Shown piece by piece: positions 9,266 to 20,003 of a stretch of 64,000 nucleotides of DNA. The stretch lies in contig JASAND010000868.1 in NCBI GenBank assembly GCA_030248195.1, positions 1 through 64,000 on the forward strand, in the 5' to 3' direction. Each line of letters begins with the position of its first letter. Position 1 is the stretch's first letter. The notes under the pieces are model-generated. The model did no database searches. It was not told the origin of the DNA and saw only the letters and a list, made by a program, of their open reading frames with translations. The stretch is from Trissonchulus latispiculum (Eukaryota > Nematoda > Enoplea > Enoplida > Ironidae). The position numbers and the translations under genes were made by a program.

Positions 9266-11496
9266 TCAGTTCATATCGCCCGATCAGCCTGACCCCTGCT
9301 ATATCCAAACTCATGGAGTCGATGGTCAAACGGCGTCTCCAATATTTCCTGGAATCGAGGAACTTCTTCACTCCAGCGCAAGCTGGATTCAGGATCGGAG
9401 CCTGCACTGAAGACCAGGTGCTCAGGCTTTCACAATCAGTCGTCGACGGATTTTCCAACCAGAGGAAGGCCAAGCGAACCGCATTAGCCCTCATTGACTT
9501 CTCTCGTGCCTTCGACACCGTGTGGAAAGACGGGCTCATCAATAAACTAATTAGATCTGGCCTGCCTATTTGCACTGTCAAATGGATTCATCAGTTTCTG
9601 GTGGACCGGAGGGCATGTGTGAAAATTGGAAGAAAACGCAGCAGTTTCCGGGCTATGCATCAAGGGGTCCCTCAGGGCAGCAGCCTTTCACCCCTCCTCT
9701 TCATCGTCTACATCAACGATATACTGGACAGAATGCCCGAGGGAGTGTCCGCCTCACTATTCGCGGACGACCTAGCCCTCTGGACACAAGATGAAGACCT
9801 GGGTGCTGCCCAGGAACTGCTCCAGTCAGCCCTGAATGTCCTCCACAGATGGTCCAGGAAGTGGCATATGCAGGTCAATGTGGGAAAATGCGAATCGATG
9901 GCCTTCACTACACACAATGCAGAAGCCAAACGCCGTCTCAGCCTCGATTTCAACGGAGAACCGATCCCTTGTCGGGACACCGTCACCTTTCTGGGTGTCA
10001 CCTTTGACCGCCTCCTCAACTTCGGATCGCATGTCACCAACCTCAAAGCCAAGCTGACCTCTCGGATGCGCGTGCTGTCGTCCCTGTCTGGGAAGGACTG
10101 GGGACTGACCAAAGAGGATCTCAGGACCGTCTACGTCACTTTCGTCCGGTCTGCCCTTGAATACTGTGCGGGCGTGTGGGGCCTCAATGCAGCCTCCACC
10201 CACACCTGCACGGCAGAAAAGATCCAGAACAGGGCGTGTCGACTGATCACTGGTTGCCACAGTGCGTCTCCTCTTGAGGCCCTGCAAATGGAAGCAGGGA
10301 TAATGCCACTCAAACTCCGGATACAGTTTCTGGCAGCGAAATCGTATGAAAAGAACCAGCGCCAGCCAGAAAACAGCCACCAGTTCCGGACAATCCAACC
10401 GCCAGCCGGCCGCCAACGAACTCTCAAATCCCAGCCGAGCTGGCGATCCAAGGCGCCGGCAACCTCTGAACTCACCGGACTAAATAGACTCCCAAGAGAA
10501 CCTCTGTGCAGACTTCCCCCAATGCCTCCCTGGGGACAATCAGCACATCTCGTTACCGATGACTCGCTCCGCCTCACGTGCCCTAAGGACGCGCCCCCTA
10601 CGGAGAAGAAGAAAGCTGCACAGGAATATTTGACCAGGTTACCACCGGCAGACTATACCCTATGGACAGATGGTTCTGCCTCTGGAGGGACAGAAAGAGG
10701 CGGATGTGGCGTCTATGTCATGGAATCAGCCACCGGCCGACGGAGGCACCTCGCCTACCCAGCTGGATCCTTCTGCTCCAGCTACCGGGCAGAAGTTCTT
10801 GCCATTAGGCAGGGCCTACACTGGCTCCAATCCAACGCCCGCTGGTCCTCCACCAAAACCGTTCGAATCTGCACTGACTCTCTGTCTACGGTGCAGCGGT
10901 TTGCTTCTGGTCCCAGAACTATGTGCACGCGAACCGAATCTGACATCTGGACCTCTCTCAACTGGCTGTCGTCATTTGGGATCAGCTTCTCCGTGGTCTG
11001 GGTGCCCAGCCATTGTGGCATCTACGGCAATGAGCGAGCTGACCATCTAGCCCGCAACGGTGCCCGGATGCGACAGGAAGCGGTTCCTGTCGACTACGAC
11101 ACAGCTGTGGCTGTCACCAGGAGGAAAACTATCTCGGAGTGGTATTCAGGTCTTTCCCATGCACGCTCCAAATCCATCTACCGGGATAAAGGCCCAGTTC
11201 CGGCTAAATCAGAAGCTGGTCTCCTGAAATCGGAACGAACTATGCTATCCCAACTGCGATCTGGGAAGTGTCTGCTGCTGGCGCAGTACCGACACCAGGT
11301 CAATCCCACCCTCTACCCATCCCCCCTCTGCCCAGACTGTCTCCAGGATGAGGAAACTTTGGAACATCTTCTCCTGGAGTGCCCTGCTAAAGATAATCCC
11401 CGGAGGCTCCACCTTGACTGCAGCAATGGATTGGCTGTCCTCTGGGAATCCCCAAGGGGAGTTGTGGACTTCCTAAGGGGTACCGGACGTCTCTAG
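9250..11496 (+). CDS. LINE reverse transcriptase, RNase H and C-terminal knuckle
   Basis: The open frame runs to 11496; the part homologous to RT starts at about 9250 (an ATG at 9148 is out of register with the upstream protein and is probably not used). RT motifs: SSYRPISLT, ALALIDFSRAFDTVWK (motif A), QGVPQGSSLSPLLFIVYIND (motif B), SLFADDLALW (motif C with catalytic DD near 9760-9780) and TFLGVTFD. RNase H follows: LWTDGSASGG, YRAEVLAIRQGL, ICTDSLSTV, VPSHCGIYGNERAD, giving the D-E-D-H-D set. The end has CPDCLQDEETLEHLLLECP, a C-x2-C-H-C knuckle typical of this branch. The catalytic residues are intact, but the copy is cut off from its endonuclease by the indel near 9245. Confidence 0.9.
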   Translation, partial: KQAELISSYRPISLTPAISKLMESMVKRRLQYFLESRNFFTPAQAGFRIGACTEDQVLRLSQSVVDGFSNQRKAKRTALALIDFSRAFDTVWKDGLINKLIRSGLPICTVKWIHQFLVDRRACVKIGRKRSSFRAMHQGVPQGSSLSPLLFIVYINDILDRMPEGVSASLFADDLALWTQDEDLGAAQELLQSALNVLHRWSRKWHMQVNVGKCESMAFTTHNAEAKRRLSLDFNGEPIPCRDTVTFLGVTFDRLLNFGSHVTNLKAKLTSRMRVLSSLSGKDWGLTKEDLRTVYVTFVRSALEYCAGVWGLNAASTHTCTAEKIQNRACRLITGCHSASPLEALQMEAGIMPLKLRIQFLAAKSYEKNQRQPENSHQFRTIQPPAGRQRTLKSQPSWRSKAPATSELTGLNRLPREPLCRLPPMPPWGQSAHLVTDDSLRLTCPKDAPPTEKKKAAQEYLTRLPPADYTLWTDGSASGGTERGGCGVYVMESATGRRRHLAYPAGSFCSSYRAEVLAIRQGLHWLQSNARWSSTKTVRICTDSLSTVQRFASGPRTMCTRTESDIWTSLNWLSSFGISFSVVWVPSHCGIYGNERADHLARNGARMRQEAVPVDYDTAVAVTRRKTISEWYSGLSHARSKSIYRDKGPVPAKSEAGLLKSERTMLSQLRSGKCLLLAQYRHQVNPTLYPSPLCPDCLQDEETLEHLLLECPAKDNPRRLHLDCSNGLAVLWESPRGVVDFLRGTGRL

Positions 11497-11530
11497 TCCG
11501 GCTATATGGATTCGCTCCGCCAGGCCCCAC

Positions 11531-11557
11531 CGATGATGATGATGATGATATATGCCA
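11531..11557 (+). repeat. GAT-repeat 3' tail plus 3' target duplication
   Basis: GATGATGATGAT runs into ATGATGATATATGCCA (11542-11557), the second copy of the 16-bp duplication. The target already contained ATGATGATA, so tail and target share the repeat. This is consistent with microhomology-assisted priming. Confidence 0.8.
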
Positions 11558-13345
11558 CACTGCTCTAACCCCTCTGGTGCGACCTGGGGGTGACCTGGAG
11601 TTGGCGGGGAAAAAACCCATCGGCGGGAAAAACCCACTTTTCAAAATTGAATATTTTTCTAACCGTTAGCAGGAAAGGTCAAACTAATACATACATTTGT
11701 TTAATAGAGCCTATAGATTAAATTGGTATAGGTTTTACCAGGGTTCGTTCTGTTATGGGTGGTCCAGGGGGTCTAAATCGGACATGGTGCCATTTCAAGC
11801 CAAAATTTCAATTTTTGCCAAAAATGCTTATTTTTGCCTTAAAATGGGTCTAGTTTGGCTCTAAATACAGGAAAAACACGTTTTCTACACGATAGGATGC
11901 TTAAGGTGCTGGTATCGCTTTGTGTAAATTTGACCCTATAGCCTTTAATTCTTTATGAAAGTGGATGAAACTTTCCAAATATACTATTTCGGTGCTCTTT
12001 AACATTCTGGGACCAGTCCCGCATTTTTAGGTGCAAAGATAAGAAAGTTTTGGTTTTTGGCCTTAAGCGCCCAGTAGGTAGACAAGACACGGGATTGGTT
12101 GGTATGGCTGGAAAGAGGGCACAAAAATGAACATTTTTGCTTTTACAACTTTTGAGCTATCTCCAGTGGTTAAGTCAGTATAAGCAAAAAACGATTTTTT
12201 TGGGGTCCAAAAATGGCCGTTTTCAAGAAAATCAGTTTTTTCAAAATTACTGCCAAATCGTACGGACAATTTTGGTTTATTTATACTCGATCGATATACA
12301 GTCTCATTGCACATTTTATCAATGCCTATTAGCCGGAGTTTGTGCTCTAAACTAAAGATTTGGCCGAAAAACCATTTTGGCAAAACTGCGATTATTTTGT
12401 TTTGAACATCGATTTCTCAAAAACTACCCAATGGATTCGCGTGATTTTTGGCAGAATGAGAATTCGCACTATTGCGGAGGGACATTTTTCTTGGTTTGAG
12501 CTAAAACATATTCAGTTGTGAGAAAACTCAATGCAAAGTTGCGAAATTTTGTGTCACCGCACATTTAATGGATTTTCTTTACCGTTAAGTCCTGCTGAGC
12601 CAAATCCAAAAAAATGTCCCTCGGCCCGCATGTCCTTTATAGGACAGCACAAGAAAATTTTTTGGCCGATTCCACAGTTTTGAGAAATCCATGTTCAAAA
12701 ATTTTTGGTCTATATTCAGCCTGTCAGATATCAGTATGTCAGAAAATTTTAGCTATTATTTCCGGATTTTTACTAGTTTCGTACTCTCACGAGAATCTGC
12801 AGATTATAAGCTTTAAAATGATGTATAAAGCTCTTTCCAACTCACAAAATTGCGAAAGTTATGGCGTTTCAAAAAATACCCACAAAAGCACTGCACAAAA
12901 CGATACCAGCACCTTAAACTGCCAAAAATAAACACTTTTAAAAAATTTCCAAAATTAGCCTATGTTTATGTGTTAAACATACAAAATTTTGAAAATTCAA
13001 TTTTTTCTGAAATTTTTCAAAAATGTTGGTATTTTTCGATGTAGACCTACTAAAAACAACCCGCTCTTTCGAATGGCACCGTCAAAATTGTTCTGGCACG
13101 CTCCCAGCAAAAAATCCGGGTGGGTTTTTCCCCGCCGATGGGTTTTTTTCCCGCATTGGGTTTTTTTTCCCGACACGGAAAACTTTAATTTCTCCATAAC
13201 GGCAGGGTCTAGAGAGACAAACTATACCTCATTCGAAAGCTTAGGGCAAACCCTAATTAAATATAGTATCAAAGTCGTGCTAACCCAAACCAGTCGAAAG
13301 TTCTGGTCCAAGAAAAAAAAATGTGGGTTTTTTCCCGCTTGACTA
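11558..13345. other. Right interior of the CGGGAAAAAACCCA element
   Basis: AT-rich text with fragments repeated in inverse orientation and no supported gene. Open frames at 12063-12383 (minus) and 12614-12931 (plus) have no recognisable domain and lie in opposing arms of the foldback. Confidence 0.5.
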
Positions 13346-14199
13346 TATATAATCACTTTTATGGCCCTGGCGTCGCTGCTGTTTTGAAATAGAAGTGATT
13401 ACAAATCTTAATTTTTCAACTTAATGTCAGTATTGTTCAATTTATATGTGCTACTGTTTTATATTGTAGCTTGTGCTGTGAATGAATGATAACCGTACTG
13501 TTGGTGGATGTTCACAAGAGCAGTCATTTCGTGATCCCTCATTTTATCCATTTTGGCATCATTATGACTTTGTTCAGAAATGGAGGTTAAAGCACATACG
13601 TGTTTCCAATAACGTGGCCTGTTCACGTCTAAAACAAGGAAGTTCATTTTCTAGCATTATCAATGCTCAGCCTCAGCATATTTCTTCAACTGTTTCGAAG
13701 GATTCGCTATGCAGCATCGATTCTGATATGATAGAATTTTTTCGGCGGACGGCGGATCATAGGAGGCAGCGTTAGTTGCATTTTGTTTTATTCATGCCTC
13801 GATTATGGGCCAGTATAAAAAGAGAACGCGGAACGGCGGGAACGTCTTAGGACGCGGGAGTATAAAACGCGGAAGCGGCCACGAGATATATATAAAAAGT
13901 GGACGCGGATGCAGTGCATTTGTCGTAATGTCTGTATTCCGTAAATACTGTATTTACTAGCCGTATATAAATACGGCATTTATATACGTATATATACTTA
14001 CTAACAATGGTATTTCTTTAAACTTCCCATCTTTATGCGTAAATACCATTTTTACTGAAACTCGTCCAGTATATATATAAATTCTGTATTTTCTAGTAAA
14101 TTTTGTATTTTATCTTAAACGCCTTTGTCTTTGTGTGTGGCTAGGGAAACAAAAAGCATGCCAACGTCATTTAAAGTCAAAAGTAGGTAATGTATAATC
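13346..14199. other. Anonymous DNA
   Basis: A short plus-strand frame at 13482-13775 shows no recognisable domain. Between 13800 and 13920 the motif ACGCGGA / GAACGCGG recurs several times, and TATATA-rich text follows to 14110. No gene or element end is supported. Confidence 0.35.
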
Positions 14200-14217
14200 A
14201 CAATATGCAGGGTTTTT

Positions 14218-14717
14218 CATAGGTGAACCAGGCTACAGTTTGCCCCCTGTGAGAACCTCCCCCCACGAGAAGGCCAGACCCCCACCCCCATACCCGACCT
14301 CGACTACGCCCCCCAAGCCGAGCTCAGACCCCCCTCCCCCCCATACCCGACCTCGACTACGCCCCCCAAGCCGAGCTCAGACCCCCCTCCCCCCCTAAAA
14401 TGGGGTTCAAACAAGAGGAAAAAATGCCAAATTTTTGCAAAATTTTTTGGAATTTTTCGAAAATTTTCTGAAAAAATTGGCTGAAAATAGATTAAAACAC
14501 TAAAAAATAAACTCTAAAACGCAATACGAGTAGTTTTTGAGTAGATTGATGTCGAAAATAGCAGATTTTATGTCCAAAAAGGGCTATTTTTAGCTGATAA
14601 AAATTTGGGTACAGTTTGGGTACAGTTTTTTCGAAAATTTCCGATTTTTTAGACCCCCCCAAGCCAGATTTGGACTTTTTACTCCCCCCCCCAACCCCAA
14701 CAGGTGGTACACCTATG
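14218..14717. mobile_element. hAT-type MITE, 500 bp, 8-bp TSD GGGTTTTT, nested
   Basis: The ends are CATAGGTGAACCAGG and AACAGGTGGTACACCTATG. The flanking 8-bp repeats GGGTTTTT lie at 14210-14217 and 14718-14725. The target is the terminal repeat of the larger MITE that starts at 14208, so this insertion hit the second base of its neighbour. The interior has a tandem duplication of a C-rich unit beginning CATACCCGACCTCGACTACG near 14290 and 14342. Confidence 0.88.
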
Positions 14718-15155
14718 GGGTTTTTTGAAAATTGGACCTGCGTAAATTTTGCGTATTTTTGTTGTCGAGTGCGTATTTTTAATTTCGACTGCGTAAAATT
14801 ACAAAAATCGCTTCTCAACGTTATAAAAGCTATAAACGCATTTAGCGTCGAATTATATAATGCTGTTTTTAAGAGTTTTAAACAACGTTAAGAATCTTAG
14901 CTCGAGTTTAAATTGCGTGCTCTCTCTGTGGTGTAAGACTATGAATGAATAGGTGTACGAAAAATACATAGATACGCTGGGGGTGCCCCCCAGAAGTTGA
15001 AGAAAATTTTAAATTTCGGAGTAAATTTGCTCTTAAAACTTTGACTTCTTTGCCTTGAACAGTTTAATAGTTAAGCCAATATTTGGTTAGACAAATAGAG
15101 TTACCTACTGTTCCCTTGATTGAACAAACACACATATAAGATTTTAATTGATATA

Positions 15156-15360
15156 AGGGGTCGCGGTAGCGACCCCTATAATATGAGTCAAAACGCCCCA
15201 ATGACAGCCTTCAGAGGCGCTGCGCAGAGGCTGCGCAGATTCCTGCGCAGATCCTGCGCAAATTTTGTGCGCAAAAGAAAGTCCGTGTCGAGTTTAGTAT
15301 AATTGGAAAATTTCATCCCCTTATCACTTACCGTTAAAAAGTTGCACCCGCCGGCAGTTA
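15156..15360. repeat. GC hairpin start of the large insert
   Basis: The insert inside the MITE opens with GGGGTCGCGGTAGCGACCCC, a perfect 8-bp-stem hairpin, followed by TATAATATGAG. Similar hairpin-plus-TATAATATGG or TAGAATAGGG junctions occur at about 34183, 35228 and 39247. The text at about 15270-15345 resembles the inverse of about 34983-35045. No coding region is supported. Confidence 0.6.
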
Positions 15361-15790
15361 TGCCGGCAATGTTTTTTTTCCGGTGTCTCCGTTTTACCCT
15401 CGTATGTCACCATTTTGTAGCCTCTTTCACAGAATGTAGCGACGTTCAGCCACCTATTGCGGTATATCATCAATATATATAGGTTAGTAACTTTCGATAT
15501 ATGTGGTCGCCGCCGCGCCACAGTGCCCCGCAGCGCCGGCGCCACAAAGTCGGCTCAGAACGTTGAAATGGCCGACAGTATGCCTGGGATTAGCTTCTTT
15601 CCAGCTCTTTGTGCAAATACAAACCAGACAAGTTATATATAATGGTTGATAAGGACATATATCCGGATTATGACGTTTGAAGTCGGATTTTTGATATGTT
15701 GCGCCACAGCGCCACAGTGGCCCGCCAAAGTTGGTGAATGTTGGGTCCGCTTTTGAACTTAGTTTTTTCGCTTATTTTTCAAGATAGACT
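15361..15790. other. Anonymous GC-richer DNA within the insert
   Basis: It contains two GCGCCACAG-type segments (near 15513 and 15701) but no gene or further element boundary that I can support. Confidence 0.35.
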
Positions 15791-15794
15791 TATC

Positions 15795-16405
15795 ATATCA
15801 TATCATAAAGGTTTTTGGGGACGGCGAATCCATTCCCGCCATCAGTTTTGCTGCCCGATTCACCCAATTTGTTGGGCTGGTTCCACTTGACCGTCTGAGG
15901 GATCAGGTCGGTAACCACTTCCGGGAGGTCCATAGTAGGCTTTACTTGGCATCTCAAAACATTGTCTATAGGGGTTTTCTGGTACGCCCAGCTCATTCCC
16001 GGTCTCCGTTTTGCCGTCCGACCCACCCATCATGCTGGGCTGGTTCCAATTTGCCGTCTGGAGGGTCCGGTCGGTACCGACTTCCGGGAACACCATATAG
16101 AACTGTACATAGGTAGCTTCTCAAAACATTGTCTATAGGGGTTTTCTGGTGCGCCCAGATCATTTCCGGTGTCCGTTTTGCCGTTGGACCCACCCATCTT
16201 GCAGTGCTGGTTCCACTTTGCCGTCTGGAGGGTCCGGTCGGTACCGACTTCCGGGAACACCATATAGAACTGTACATAGCCTCTCAAAACATTGCCTATA
16301 GGGGTTTTCTGGTGCGCCCAGCTCATTCCTGGCATCTCTTTTGCCGTTGGACCCACTCATCTTGCTGTGCTGGTTCCACTTTGCCATCTGGAGGGTCAGG
16401 TCGGT
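15795..16405. repeat. Tandem repeat, about 165 bp x 4
   Basis: The block GCCGTCTGGAGGGTC recurs near 15887 (variant), 16053, 16219 and 16382, giving a period of about 163-166 bp. Each unit also has TATAGGGGTTTTCTGGTGCG and GGGAACACCATATAGAACTG in the better-preserved copies. The minus-strand open frames here are repeat artefacts, reading the same peptide several times. Confidence 0.85.
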
Positions 16406-16414
16406 GGGAGGTCA

Positions 16415-17000
16415 TGTGGTCAAAAATGAAATTTTTCAAAAGTGGTCAAATTTGGTACCAAATGAAAGCCCTAAGCGAGCTGAGCAACTTCTGTCATAGA
16501 ACTGCATGCTCAAAGTGGCTGTAGAGTGCTGTGGTGGGGTGGGGTGGGGACTTAGGCGATTTTGGGTCGAAAATCAAAATTTTCAAAAGTGGTCATTCAA
16601 ATTTGGTACCAAATGAAAGCACCAAGTGAGCTGAGCAACTTTTCTCATAAAAGTGCATGCTCAAAGTGGCTGTAGAGTTCTGTGCTGGGGTACGGGTGGG
16701 TACTTAGGCGATTTTGGGTCGAAAATGAAAATTTGCAAAAGTGGTCAAATTTGGTACCAAATGAAAGCACCAAGTGAGCTGAGCAACTTTTCTCATAAAA
16801 GTGCATGCTCAAAGTGGCTGTAGAGTTCTGTGCTGGGGTACGGGTGGGTACTTAGGCGATTTTGGGTCGAAAATGAAAATTTGCAAAAGTGGTCAAATTT
16901 GGTACCAAATCAAAGCCTCAAGTGAGCTGAGCAACTTTTCTCATAAAAGTGCATGCTCAAAGTGGCTGTAGAGTGTTGTGCTGGGGTAGGGGTGGGGGGA
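16415..17000. repeat. Tandem repeat, about 150 bp x 4, carrying the GGTACCAAATGAAAGC core
   Basis: Copies begin near 16435, 16577, 16735 and 16888. Each holds AAATTTGGTACCAAATGAAA, GAGCTGAGCAACTT, CATAAAAGTGCATGCTCAAA and GTGGCTGTAGAGT. The same core appears in arrays at 29255-29640 and 40100-40790. Confidence 0.88.
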
Positions 17001-17186
17001 AAACTAAGCTTTTATCATGAACCACTTACCCTAATTTGCTGTGGAGCGGTCTGGTGTGGGTGTCAGGGTGGAACTGAGCCAATTTGCCATAGAACCACAC
17101 ACGTGAGTCTGAGTATTTAGTGCATATATAATGCTTAATGATTCTTTAACGCTTTTATGTCAACGACATGTAAAAAGTGAATAAAC

Positions 17187-18122
17187 AAGAAATAAAAATG
17201 CTCCTAAAGAGCAAAGAAAGGAATATGAGTCAACATGGAACATGTAAAATGCTAAATATTGTCGGTTGTAAATTAAGAATAAGACAAGCATGTAAAATGC
17301 TAATATGAGTCTGGTGAGGTTGGAAAGTGCAGAAGACAAGTTTGTACACGCACCAATATGAGTGCATGCCCAAAAGACTCATATTGGCATGATGCATTAA
17401 AAGAACAGTATAGGACGGGTAAAAAACACCTGGGGAAATAAAGCTCCTACTTATTCCGTATATATAAGCCCTAGAAAACTCTAACTCATATTGGCGTGCC
17501 TTCAAAAAACAATGCATGCATCCATTGCGGAATTCTAACGGATATATTTCTACGCAGGAGTTAAGACGAATAAGTAGCGTTATTGACGTCACATGGATAT
17601 CCCAACCATGGTCAACATTGTCAACTTTTCTCCTTAGGAATCTGTTAAACCGCTGTTAGTCAACAATGCGCCGACGGACGGATATATATTTTTGCATACA
17701 ATACATTTTTAATAGGCGTTTGTATAACTCATGTATTCAGAGACTCAAAGTTAAATCTGATGTTAACTTTCGTGACATATATACGTATTACGTATATACG
17801 TGCGTAACCTGTGTAGCATCCTGTCATCCACCCTAAAACTACCCTGTCTCGTCTTGCTGACATTACGTGAGTGATATATAACCGAAATTCGCAACCACTT
17901 GCCTTCAGAATACTAATAATGCCAATATGAGTCTATTTGGCATGCACTCATATTGGTGCGTGTACAAACTTGTCTTCTGCACTTCCAACCTCACCAGACT
18001 CATATTAGCATTTTACATGCTTGTCTTATTCTTAATTTACAACCGACAATATTTAGCATTTTACATGTTCCATGTTGACTCATATTCCTTTCTTTGCTCT
18101 TTAGGAACATTTTTATTTCTTG
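17187..18122. mobile_element. Foldback element A (arms about 205 bp)
   Basis: The left arm 17187-17394 and right arm 17922-18122 are near-perfect inverse complements. The ends read CAAGAAATAAAAATGCTCC on the left and the inverse on the right. Next to the ends is a small hairpin, GCTCCTAAAGAGC. ATATGAGTC and CATATTGG motifs recur inside the arms. The loop (17395-17921) is non-coding. The paired open frames at 17230-17592 (minus) and 17927-18148 (plus) are mirror images of the arms. The ends are shared with element B at 37423-38121. Confidence 0.88.
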
Positions 18123-18446
18123 TATATATATATACTATATCAAATTAAACAGAAAGAAAAGCATCGCATGGTACACCGTGGGCTTAGGCAGAAAGTATAA
18201 TCAACTGTAGACGAAAGGAGAATCGAAGAGATATTCGGGGGTCTGGGGGGCGGAAGCCCCCCAGAAGAAGCCAGAGCCCAAACTACGGTAAATTGTCTCA
18301 AGAAATTAATTTAGAGCACTCTAGAAATTCCTACTACCAAATTTTTCGGCTGCGTATTTTGGTGCGTGTTTTTGTTTTTGACTGCGTATTTTTAAGCTCG
18401 ACTGCGTAAATACGCAGTATTTTACGCAAAAAACCGTGACAATATG

Positions 18447-19190
18447 TAGACATAGACAATAGGATGCATGATGATAAACTTTAGTTTAGATGAGGTTTAA
18501 AACATTAGTTTATAGATTTAAAAATACTTTAAATATTTACTATAAAATAAAACTACTTTAAAATGAAAACTTTTCGTCAAAACAGGTAAAAATGCAAAGT
18601 TTTGGCCCATCTCCTGAAAACTACAGAGCGAAATTAAGAAGTCGCCCTCGTTACTTTGTGCGCATAGACCGAAATAGCTACTAGCCTGTGAAAAAAAAGT
18701 TGAAGTGCGAAGTGCCAAAATAGCGAAAGTTCTATTTCGGAGCCAAAATTGGCCGAGTGCCAAAATGAACTTCGTTTGGTAGCATGGGGGAAACTGTCTA
18801 CCATCTTATAATAAATAGTAGCATTGGACCGATATGCCCACATCGTTCCAACACTTCGCTAGAAAGTGCACTTCGGATTAGCGTTGTATATAACTATCGC
18901 CAATTGCAAAAATTTGAAGTTTCGAATTCGAACCAAAAGTACGGTGGTACTTGTAGTACTACTCGAGTACTTTACGATTGTAACATTTTTGGCCGCCTAG
19001 GGCCGCGCACGCGCCTTTACACCCATATTATGTACGTAAACGGACATTTAACATTTTGTAATTAGCAACCCGGTTGCGTTCACTGAAACGATCAAAAACC
19101 GTGAGCACAACTACGAGTCTCTTCTCTATAGCTTTGTAAACAGATGCGAATACATGAGGCCGAAGGAATCATTAATGAAGCAGAAAGAAT
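18447..19190. other. Anonymous DNA right of the nested MITE
   Basis: No gene or repeat boundary is recognised. Short frames at 18518-18763 (minus) and 18784-19065 (plus) lack domains. Confidence 0.35.
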
Positions 19191-19518
19191 CAGTATCAGC
19201 AAAAAACTGAAAAGTTCGCGCGAATAGGGCGGACGGAGGGAATCCCCTATTCGACGCACAGAGCTGGTTTCGATTATTTTAGTCGCCGAGTAAACTCCCT
19301 ATTTGGCACACAGAACTGGTTTCGATTATTTTAGTCGCCGAGACGATTCCCTATTCGGCACACAACGCTGGCTCTGGTTTCTGTTATTTTAGTCGCTGAG
19401 AAACGGCATTTTTCCGCCTCAGCAGAATCTCAATCGTAACCAACCGTGTATTTAACATTCAAGTCTTTTCCTTTTCTACCAAAGTTGGTTGCCCGTCGAG
19501 GACATTTCCCCACTAGAC
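19191..19518 (+). repeat. Solo arm of the CTAGGGGGGAAAATGCCC foldback family
   Basis: This stretch matches the right arm of the foldback at 41394-42898. It has GTTCGCGCGAATAGGGCGGA, then three units of about 50 bp with ATTTTAGTCGC(C/T)GAG and CCCTATT(C/T)GG(C/A)GCAC, then GTGTATTTAACATTCAAGTC and a terminal CCGTCGAGGACATTTCCCC. No inverse arm is found nearby, so it is a single, diverged arm. Confidence 0.8.
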
Positions 19519-19532
19519 TTTTTTGAATTTAC

Positions 19533-19672
19533 AGTACAAAAGGACCTTGCCGACCCTTTGGAAAGTATTTGTCCTTATTTTAAGGTGATCTGGAGAAGTC
19601 GTCAGCCGGAGTCAATACAGAAGCTAATCACTGGTTTCTGCCAAAATCTGCTGATTTTGTTTTGGCATCAAA
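19533..19672 (+). CDS. Possible coding exon of unknown gene (weak)
   Basis: Between an acceptor-like TTTACAG (ending about 19532) and a donor-like CAAACG|GTATGT (about 19673) the frame reads VQKDLADPLESICPYFKVIW followed by RSRQPESIQKLITGFCQNLL. The composition looks like protein rather than repeat, and the frame is uninterrupted across both candidate splice sites. I do not recognise the family. It lies just after a foldback arm and 0.7 kb before a retrotransposon, so it may also be part of an unrecognised element. A link with the exon-like frame at 22690-22902 is possible but not shown. Confidence 0.3.
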
Positions 19673-19798
19673 CGGTATGTTTAATAAGCATTTTCTATTT
19701 CCTCTGATTGTCGCTAAGCTATTGCAGAAGAAACGTATATTACACTTTCTGCTTAGAGCTTCATACAGCCACGCTTTTGCTTTTTTAGATGGGGGCAT

Positions 19799-20003
19799 TA
19801 TAGTAAATAGACTACGCTCGTTTCAATGGGCATATTTTCGACTGAACCCTGGTCACTACGTCTGGGGATACCACATGTCAAATTCCTTACAGTTTTTGGG
19901 ATTTTGGGTGGCATCTAGTAAATCGACTACGCTCGTTTCAGTTTGCATATTTTCAAAACCGATGAACGTGATCACACGTCACTACGTCTGGGGATATCAC
20001 TGA
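19799..20003 (+). repeat. Two-copy tandem duplication, about 120 bp
   Basis: TAGTAAAT(A/C)GACTACGCTCG, then GCATATTTTC and CACTACGTCTGGGGATA occur at about 19799-19880 and again at about 19915-20001. The rest of 19673-20354 shows nothing I can assign. Confidence 0.75.

Larger units (their letters stand above)
7281..11541 (+). mobile_element. Non-LTR retrotransposon (EN-RT-RNase H type), about 4.26 kb
   Basis: The element carries in order a 2A-like/PHD-type finger region, an apurinic-type endonuclease, reverse transcriptase, RNase H and a C-terminal Cys-His knuckle. It ends in a GAT-repeat tail. The 16-bp flanking duplication fits target-primed reverse transcription. The 5' boundary cuts into the first coding region, so it is 5'-truncated or nearly so. 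Two frameshifts (near 8700-8720 and 9245) and a stop at 7557 break the coding sequence, so this copy looks dead unless they are sequence errors. RNase H after RT and a short-repeat tail point to the I/Ingi/R1-like branch; clade is not determined. Confidence 0.9.
6959..13345. mobile_element. Foldback-like DNA element with CGGGAAAAAACCCA arrays, interrupted by a LINE
   Basis: The ends are TAGTCAAGCGGGAAA at 6959 and its inverse CCCGCTTGACTA ending at 13345. Copies of CGGGAAAAAACCCA occur near the left side (about 6967, 6992, 11604, 11623) and in inverted form on the right side (about 13122, 13141, 13158, 13324). The interior also folds: GGTGCTGGTATCG near 11910 has its inverse near 12900. Removing the retrotransposon (7281-11541) and one target repeat leaves about 2.1 kb. 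The duplication is unresolved (TA or TATA possible). I see no transposase, so the superfamily is unknown. Confidence 0.65.
14208..18438. mobile_element. CAGGGTTTTTT hAT-type MITE expanded by nested insertions, TSD ACAATATG
   Basis: The left end is CAGGGTTTTT at 14208 and the right end CGCAAAAAACCGTG at 18438. Exact 8-bp repeats ACAATATG flank at 14200-14207 and 18439-18446. A complete sister copy of 777 bp lies at 31713-32489. Alignment by eye shows this copy carries one insertion at 14218-14717 and another from about 15156 to about 18122-18130. Without them the remaining text (14718-15155 and about 18130-18438) matches the sister copy. The duplication therefore dates from the original insertion and has survived about 3.5 kb of later growth. 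Confidence 0.88.

Noticed and set aside
8013..10577. Long minus-strand frames opposite the LINE (up to 233 codons)
   Set aside because: They overlap the domain-bearing plus-strand frame and show no domain; they are shadows of GC-rich coding sequence.
15860..17000. Regular direct repeats that could suggest a CRISPR array
   Set aside because: The units are contiguous 150-165 bp tandem repeats without short repeats and unique spacers, and the DNA is eukaryotic.
17230..18148. Paired frames encoding similar peptides on opposite strands
   Set aside because: They lie in the inverse arms of a foldback and mirror each other; the shared peptide reflects the palindrome.
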